In this document: positions 40,330 through 44,544 of the stretch, piece by piece
Numbering within the stretch: the stretch's first letter is position 1
How the letters are laid out: each line of letters starts with the position of its first letter
Origin: Planctomycetota bacterium
GTDB lineage: Bacteria > Planctomycetota > Planctomycetia > Gemmatales > Gemmataceae
DNA length: 44,544 nt
Assembly: GCA_016177925.1 (NCBI GenBank)
Contig: JACOUH010000134.1
Coordinates: 1 to 44,544, forward strand
Direction of reading: 5' to 3'
Notes under the pieces: generated by a model
Databases searched by the model: none
What the model was told of the DNA's origin: nothing
The model's input: the letters and a program-made list of their open reading frames with translations, nothing else
Position numbers and translations under genes: made by a program

Positions 40330-42954
40330 TCACTCCGGTAATTCCCACAGGCAGACAGTCCTGTCAAAGCTCGCGGACAGGGCGCGACGCCCATCCGGCA
40401 GGAAGACTACCTGCTCAGCGAACAGGGTGTGACCGCGGAGCACTGCCGTTTCCTTGCCGCTGTTGACGTCCCACAGGGAGACAGTTCCGTCGCGACCACA
40501 GGAGAGCACACGCTTGCCGTGCGGCGAGAACGCCACCGAGTGTACCTCACCGCCGTGGCTCTTGAGAACCCTCACCTCCTTGCCCGTGGCTGCCTCCCAG
40601 ATGCGGACCGTGTTGTCTTCACCGGGGACGTAGAGGTTCTGCTGGGCGTCGAGGCGTCCGCCGCCGCCAGCGGCAAGGTACTTGCCATCAGGCGAGAACG
40701 CCACGCTCCAAACAATCTCGCTGTGCCCCTTGAATCGGCGCAGCTGGCGGCCGTTCGTCCCGCTCCTCAGAATGACCGCGCCGAATTCGTCGCCCGCAAG
40801 GACATTGCCATCGGGCGAGAAGGCAACGGCATGAACCCAGGCCGGCTGGCCGGTGAAGGGCTTGAAGTTCTGGAACGTCTTCAAGTCCCACAGCACCAGC
40901 TGCGCGCCGCCAGTCAGCGCAAACCGACCGTCGCGCGAGACGGCGACGCAGGCGATCCCACCGAGCGTGCCCGGCCCGCTGAATCGCAGGGGCCGGACCT
41001 GCTGTCCCGTCTCCAGGTTCCACAGGATCAGTTCGCCGTTGTTGCTGGCCGAGAGAGCTCGACCCAGGCGCGCGGGTGCTCCGCCGTCAGGCAGCATCGC
41101 GATGCTGGTGACGTTCGCCGTGTGGCCGCGCAGCCGGGACCGGACGTCGCCGCTGTCGACCTCCCACAAGAGCAGCGAGTAGTCGACCCCCTTGTTGACC
41201 TTGCCGTCGGCAATCACCCCGCCGCCGCCCGACAGAGCCAGGCGACCGTCACGGGTGACGGCTACCGCCCGGACCAGTTCGGTGTGCTTGGCGAAGCGAC
41301 GCAGCAGCCCCTTCGGGTTGGCCGGCGTTGGGTCGGGCGGCCGGTCGACCACCGGCGTCTCCTTGGTGATCTTCACCTCACCGGCCTCGACGCGCACCGC
41401 CAGCGGACCGGGCTCCGGCAGGCGCCACACCTTGACGAGACGATCCAGGCCGGCCGTCACCGCCCGCCGGCCGTCCGGCGTCAGCGCGACCCCGGTCGCA
41501 TACCCCTGGTGCGCCTCGTCGCGGCGGACGATCTTCCGTTTTTCGAGGTCCCACAGGTAGAGGAAACCCTCCTCGCTGGAGCAGACCGCATGCGTCCCGT
41601 CGGGACCGAAGCAGATGCCACGGACGGGGTCGCCTGGCGTCGGCAGATGGGCGAGCTGCTTGCCTTCGAGGTCCCACAGGCGCAGGCCCGGGTCGGGGCC
41701 CTTGGCCCAGCCGCTGCCCGACAGCAGCCGCTTGCCGTCAGGCGACAGGGCCAGCGCCCACACCGGCTCGGCGTGACCGCGGAAGACACGCACCTCCTTG
41801 CCCGTCTGCACGTCCCAGAGACGGATCGTCTTGTCGAAGCCCCCAGAGAGGAGGTACTTGCCATCGGGCGTGAACAGGACGGTCAGGAGAGACTCCGTGT
41901 GGCCCCTCAGGGTGCGCAGCAACTCGCCCGACCCGCGGTCACGGCTGCCCCGGACATCCCAGACGCGGACCACCCCGTCGATGCCGGCGCTGGCGAGGTA
42001 GCTGCCACGCGGCGAGAAGGCGACCGCCGTGGTGCCCCCTGGGTGCCCCGGCAGTTCCTTCTCTTTGCGCCGCGCCTTCAGGTCCCAGAGGAAGACCTTG
42101 CCGTCCTGGCTGCCGGAGGCGACGCGCGACGAGTCCGGCGAAACAGCGACACAGGCCACATTGTCCGCGTGCCCGCTGAGCTTGCCGACCTCGCTGCCCG
42201 TCTTGAGGTCCCAGACGCGCAAGGCGAAGTCGGTGCCGGTCTTCAAGAGGCCGTCGACCGCCTTGCCGCCGCCGCCGGTGACGATCCACTGGCCGTCGGG
42301 TGTGACGGCCACGCAGTGGATGAACTCGGTGTGTCCGCGCAGCGTGTGGACGAGGCGCGAGGGCGGCTCGGGGGGCGGGAGCGGCTTTTGTTCCGGCGGC
42401 TTCACGGGGGGGTTGTCGGGCGGCCTCTGGACCGGCGGCTTGGCGGGCGGCTTCTGGACCGGTGGCTGTTCTTCAGGCGTCTTCTCACGCGGCGGCTCGA
42501 CGGGCGGTCGCTTCACCGTCGGGGACTCGTCGGGCGGCGCTGTTTCCGGCGGTTTCGGCTCGTCGAGCTGCTCTTTCTCCTTTCCTCGATCGCCTTTCTC
42601 CTTGTCTCGGACGGCAATCCGTTCTCCGTCCCGGGGCGGAGTGCCATCTCCGGAATCCATCGACAGCGCCACGAGGGAGGCGATGGCCAGGACGGCGATC
42701 GTGCCGCCACCGATCAGCCAGGGCGCCAGTGAATGTCGCCGCGGCTCGGGCGGAAGATCCTCAAAACGGAAGACGGGCTCGGCGCCGCTGTCGGCGGGAT
42801 CGGGCGAGAGCACGGCGGCCGTCGGCAGGGCAGGGCCGGGCGCGGTGAACGAGGCCCGGCAGCCGGGGCACTGGAAGCGTTTGCCGGGCACGAGCCCCTT
42901 CAGCTTCTTGCCGCAGGCCGGGCAGGGGACCGACTTCCCCGCTTGGGTCGCCAT
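40330..42954 (-). CDS. Membrane-anchored protein with zinc ribbon and two seven-bladed WD40 propellers
   Basis: The 874-residue protein opens with a zinc ribbon (CPAC 11-14, CPGC 29-32). A transmembrane helix (about 77-98) and a long Pro/Glu/Lys-rich linker (about 99-205) follow. I count 14 WD40 repeats, in two groups of seven divided by a linker near EVKITKETPVVDRPPDPTP, so two complete propellers are likely. Typical blocks are GHTEFIHCVAVTPDG and GHSEIVWSVAFSPDG. The topology puts the ribbon in the cytoplasm and the propellers outside. WD40 propellers act as interaction platforms; no catalytic motif is seen. The neighbours are an HExxH protein gene downstream and a second WD40 gene upstream, on the same strand. 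Confidence 0.92.
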   Translation of the reverse strand: MATQAGKSVPCPACGKKLKGLVPGKRFQCPGCRASFTAPGPALPTAAVLSPDPADSGAEPVFRFEDLPPEPRRHSLAPWLIGGGTIAVLAIASLVALSMDSGDGTPPRDGERIAVRDKEKGDRGKEKEQLDEPKPPETAPPDESPTVKRPPVEPPREKTPEEQPPVQKPPAKPPVQRPPDNPPVKPPEQKPLPPPEPPSRLVHTLRGHTEFIHCVAVTPDGQWIVTGGGGKAVDGLLKTGTDFALRVWDLKTGSEVGKLSGHADNVACVAVSPDSSRVASGSQDGKVFLWDLKARRKEKELPGHPGGTTAVAFSPRGSYLASAGIDGVVRVWDVRGSRDRGSGELLRTLRGHTESLLTVLFTPDGKYLLSGGFDKTIRLWDVQTGKEVRVFRGHAEPVWALALSPDGKRLLSGSGWAKGPDPGLRLWDLEGKQLAHLPTPGDPVRGICFGPDGTHAVCSSEEGFLYLWDLEKRKIVRRDEAHQGYATGVALTPDGRRAVTAGLDRLVKVWRLPEPGPLAVRVEAGEVKITKETPVVDRPPDPTPANPKGLLRRFAKHTELVRAVAVTRDGRLALSGGGGVIADGKVNKGVDYSLLLWEVDSGDVRSRLRGHTANVTSIAMLPDGGAPARLGRALSASNNGELILWNLETGQQVRPLRFSGPGTLGGIACVAVSRDGRFALTGGAQLVLWDLKTFQNFKPFTGQPAWVHAVAFSPDGNVLAGDEFGAVILRSGTNGRQLRRFKGHSEIVWSVAFSPDGKYLAAGGGGRLDAQQNLYVPGEDNTVRIWEAATGKEVRVLKSHGGEVHSVAFSPHGKRVLSCGRDGTVSLWDVNSGKETAVLRGHTLFAEQVVFLPDGRRALSASFDRTVCLWELPE

Positions 42955-43093
42955 GTACTGTGCTCCAGGGCTGATCGCTCTTCACGGCGGCCCGGCCGAG
43001 GGGATCGTGTCGGCCATGTCCGGCCGCCGTCAGGAACGCTCCTCGAGCGGGAGCGTGCGAGATGAAAAAGATGATACCCCTCCCTCCCTCACC

Positions 43094-43217
43094 GGGCAAG
43101 GAGGCGGTGGGCACGGTCGGGAGACCGTGCCCTAACGCAGGGCAGGGGCAAGGAGGCGATGGGCACGGTCGGGAGACCGTGCCCTAACGTGGCACGGTCG
43201 GGAGTCCGTGCCCCAAC
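43094..43217. repeat. Tandem palindromic repeats (two full, one partial)
   Basis: A unit of about 44 bases beginning gggcaaggaggcg and containing the palindrome ggcacggtcgggagaccgtgcc occurs at 43094-43137 and 43147-43190. A third palindrome with one change (gggagtccgtgccc) follows at 43191-43217. They lie in the 362-base gap upstream of the large WD40 gene. No gene is visible in this gap. Confidence 0.8.
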
Positions 43218-43222
43218 GCTGG

Positions 43223-43291
43223 GGTTGTAGGACGGATTTCTAATCCGTCCGGGCTTCGCGCATGGACGGATTGGAAATCCGTCCTACAACC
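43223..43291. repeat. 28-bp inverted repeat (REP-like)
   Basis: Arms 43223-43250 and 43264-43291 are reverse complements at 27 of 28 positions (core gtaggacggattt/aaatccgtcctac), with a 13-base loop. It ends about 25 bases before the stop of the secreted WD40 gene, so it may stabilise or terminate that transcript. Confidence 0.8.
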
Positions 43292-43316
43292 CGCGCCGAT
43301 GGAGACGAAAAGATGC

Positions 43317-44345
43317 TCAATTCCGTCCACGGGCGGCCTCGTCGCTGGAGGCCCAGACCTTCACAACCCGATCCTCACCGGCCGAAGCGCCGCGCCGTCC
43401 GTCCGGGCTCAGCGCAACGGCGTAGACGACGCGCTTGTGTTCCTTCAGCACGGCCAACTCGCGTCCGCTGGCAACGTCCCACAGCCGCACGGCACTGTCG
43501 GCGCCGCACGACGCCAGCCGCCGTCCGTCGCCACTGAATGATACGGTGTACGCGGCGCTGGGATGGCCTTGCAGCGTGTGCAGCGCCTTGCCCTCATCGA
43601 CATCCCACAGCCGCACCGTCCCGTCCTGGCTCGCCGACGCCAGCCGCTTGCCGTCGGGGCTGTAAGCAACCGTGTGGACCTGGTTGGTGTGCCCCTTGAG
43701 CGTGAGCACTTCCTGCCGCTTGGCGACGTCCCAGAGCTTGATCATCTTGTCGGCGCTGCACGAGGCAATCTGCCGGCCGTCGGGGCGGAACGCGACGCCG
43801 TGGACCGCGGAGGAGTGGCCCTTGAACGGGAAGATCTCCTCGCCCTTGTCAAGGTCCCACAGCCGCACGACGTTGTCGGCGCCGCTGGAGACAAGCAGCT
43901 TGCCGTCAGGACTGAAGGCGACGCCGGCAACCCAGTTCGTGGGTCCCTTGAGCGTGCGGACCTCCTTGCCGGTGGCGACGTCCCAGACCTTGACGACACG
44001 GTCGGCACCAGCGGTCGCCAGGCGCCGGCCGTCCGGTGCGAAGGCGACGCGCAACACCTGGTCGCCGTGTCCTTCAAGCGAGAAGGTCATCTGTCCGGTG
44101 GCGGCGTCCCAGAGCTTGGCGGTGCGATCCTTGCTCGCCGAGGCCAGCCATTTGCCGTCGACACTGAAACAGACGCTCCAGACCGCATCGCGGTGCCCCT
44201 GGAGTGTGAGCAGCGCCTCGCTGTCTGCCTTGTCATCGCGGTCCTTCCGTACCGCATCCTTTCCCTTGTCCCCCGCTAGCGCCCCAGCGGCCAGACCCGC
44301 CAGCAGGGCGAGGCTGCCAAACAAAGCGATCATTTGCCGTCTCAT
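43317..44345 (-). CDS. Secreted single seven-bladed WD40 protein
   Basis: The 342-residue protein has a signal peptide (MIALFGSLALLAGLAAGALA after MRRQ) followed by a short charged stretch. Seven WD40 repeats follow, such as GHRDAVWSVCFSVDGKWLAS, KLWDAATG and GHTNQVHTVAYSPDG, which together make one propeller. It probably binds other exported or membrane proteins; no enzyme motif is visible. The start ATG is preceded by GAGAGAGGGGG. A perfect 26-base inverted repeat lies upstream in its promoter or leader region. Confidence 0.92.
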   Translation of the reverse strand: MRRQMIALFGSLALLAGLAAGALAGDKGKDAVRKDRDDKADSEALLTLQGHRDAVWSVCFSVDGKWLASASKDRTAKLWDAATGQMTFSLEGHGDQVLRVAFAPDGRRLATAGADRVVKVWDVATGKEVRTLKGPTNWVAGVAFSPDGKLLVSSGADNVVRLWDLDKGEEIFPFKGHSSAVHGVAFRPDGRQIASCSADKMIKLWDVAKRQEVLTLKGHTNQVHTVAYSPDGKRLASASQDGTVRLWDVDEGKALHTLQGHPSAAYTVSFSGDGRRLASCGADSAVRLWDVASGRELAVLKEHKRVVYAVALSPDGRRGASAGEDRVVKVWASSDEAARGRN

Positions 44346-44394
44346 CTTGCCCCCTCTCTCCGATTCCGTGGGAATGCGAGCGAACGTTTTGGAA

Positions 44395-44457
44395 AGTAGT
44401 CATCTCGCTCCGCGAGATGAGGAGACGAAGATCATCTCGCGGAGCGAGATGACTACT
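44395..44457. repeat. Perfect 26-bp inverted repeat upstream of the secreted WD40 gene
   Basis: Arms 44395-44420 and 44432-44457 are exact complements with an 11-base loop. Each arm itself contains the palindrome catctcgctccgcgagatg-like core (ctcgc/gcgag). It lies 50 bases upstream of the ATG at 44345, where it could be an operator or leader hairpin, or a dispersed repeat. Nothing further was recognised in 44458-44544. Confidence 0.75.
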
Positions 44458-44544
44458 CTCCTTGCAGGGCGGCGGATTATACGAGAGAGGGCAGAGCAAG
44501 GAATATGCCAATTGGCAAGCGGGGGTGTGAACCCCTTTCAGGGG

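Noticed and set aside
40429..42732. 767-codon plus-strand frame opposite the WD40 protein
   Set aside because: Mirror of repeated WD40 codons; composition and lack of start signal argue against it.

Overview
The window looks like a chromosomal piece of a high-GC planctomycete, most likely a member of the Gemmata group. This rests on gene families rather than on any marker gene. There are two secreted PVC-type dehydrogenase/HEAT/cytochrome c proteins with CxxCH motifs, a Ser/Thr kinase fused to a PEGA-like domain and HEAT repeats, two WD40 propeller proteins, and large surface proteins with IPT/TIG, tandem-95, PKD and RTX repeats. There is also a stand-alone TIGR02996-type microprotein and a planctomycete-style ECF sigma gene. 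No tRNA, rRNA or CRISPR array was seen.

Layout. 1-4693 is the 3' part of a giant IPT-repeat surface protein ending in a metzincin-like HExxHxxG domain, with one frameshift. 5010-6224 is a membrane-anchored parvulin-type foldase. 6225-6797 is a cluster of nested palindromic repeats. 6798-7745 is a solitary DNA methyltransferase. 8005-9894 (minus) is an apparent three-gene unit: a multi-pass membrane protein, a transglutaminase-like protein and a 38-residue TIGR02996 protein. 10186-12806 holds tatC, with a large inserted loop, followed closely by a CobA-HemD fusion. 12853-14597 (minus) is a translationally coupled pair: a ribbon-helix-helix/zinc-ribbon protein and a PLP decarboxylase. 14670-18480 is a decayed zone with an ECF sigma pseudogene, a multiply frameshifted surface protein and a chimeric remnant of the decarboxylase gene. 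18482-20113 has an FAD oxidoreductase and a truncated hemoglobin.

20205-25748 (minus) encodes a secreted transglutaminase-like protein and a membrane-bound dehydrogenase/HEAT/cytochrome c protein. 26020-27841 is a small plus-strand cassette, apparently lower in GC: an unknown protein, a possible HEPN-like protein, a repeat-disrupted SMI1/KNR4 gene and a barstar homologue. 27932-28489 is a Uma2-family nuclease-like gene. 28717-33420 (minus) is an unusual neutral-ceramidase/dehydrogenase/HEAT/cytochrome/carbohydrate-binding fusion. 33598-44345 (minus) carries the kinase-HEAT protein, a secreted HExxH protein with a cysteine-less thioredoxin-like domain, a double seven-bladed WD40 protein and a secreted single WD40 propeller.

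How the parts relate. Most products act at or beyond the cytoplasmic membrane (secretion, folding, extracellular hydrolysis and redox, protein-interaction scaffolds). TatC and the parvulin foldase fit that export-heavy lifestyle, and the CobA-HemD fusion supplies tetrapyrroles that the cytochromes and globin may need. The most unusual material is (i) the immunity-like cassette at 26020-27841, (ii) short palindromic elements that occur between genes, break one gene and are read through in frame inside two secreted proteins, and (iii) the 1567-residue ceramidase-to-cytochrome fusion. All family assignments are by eye from motifs; no database search was run.
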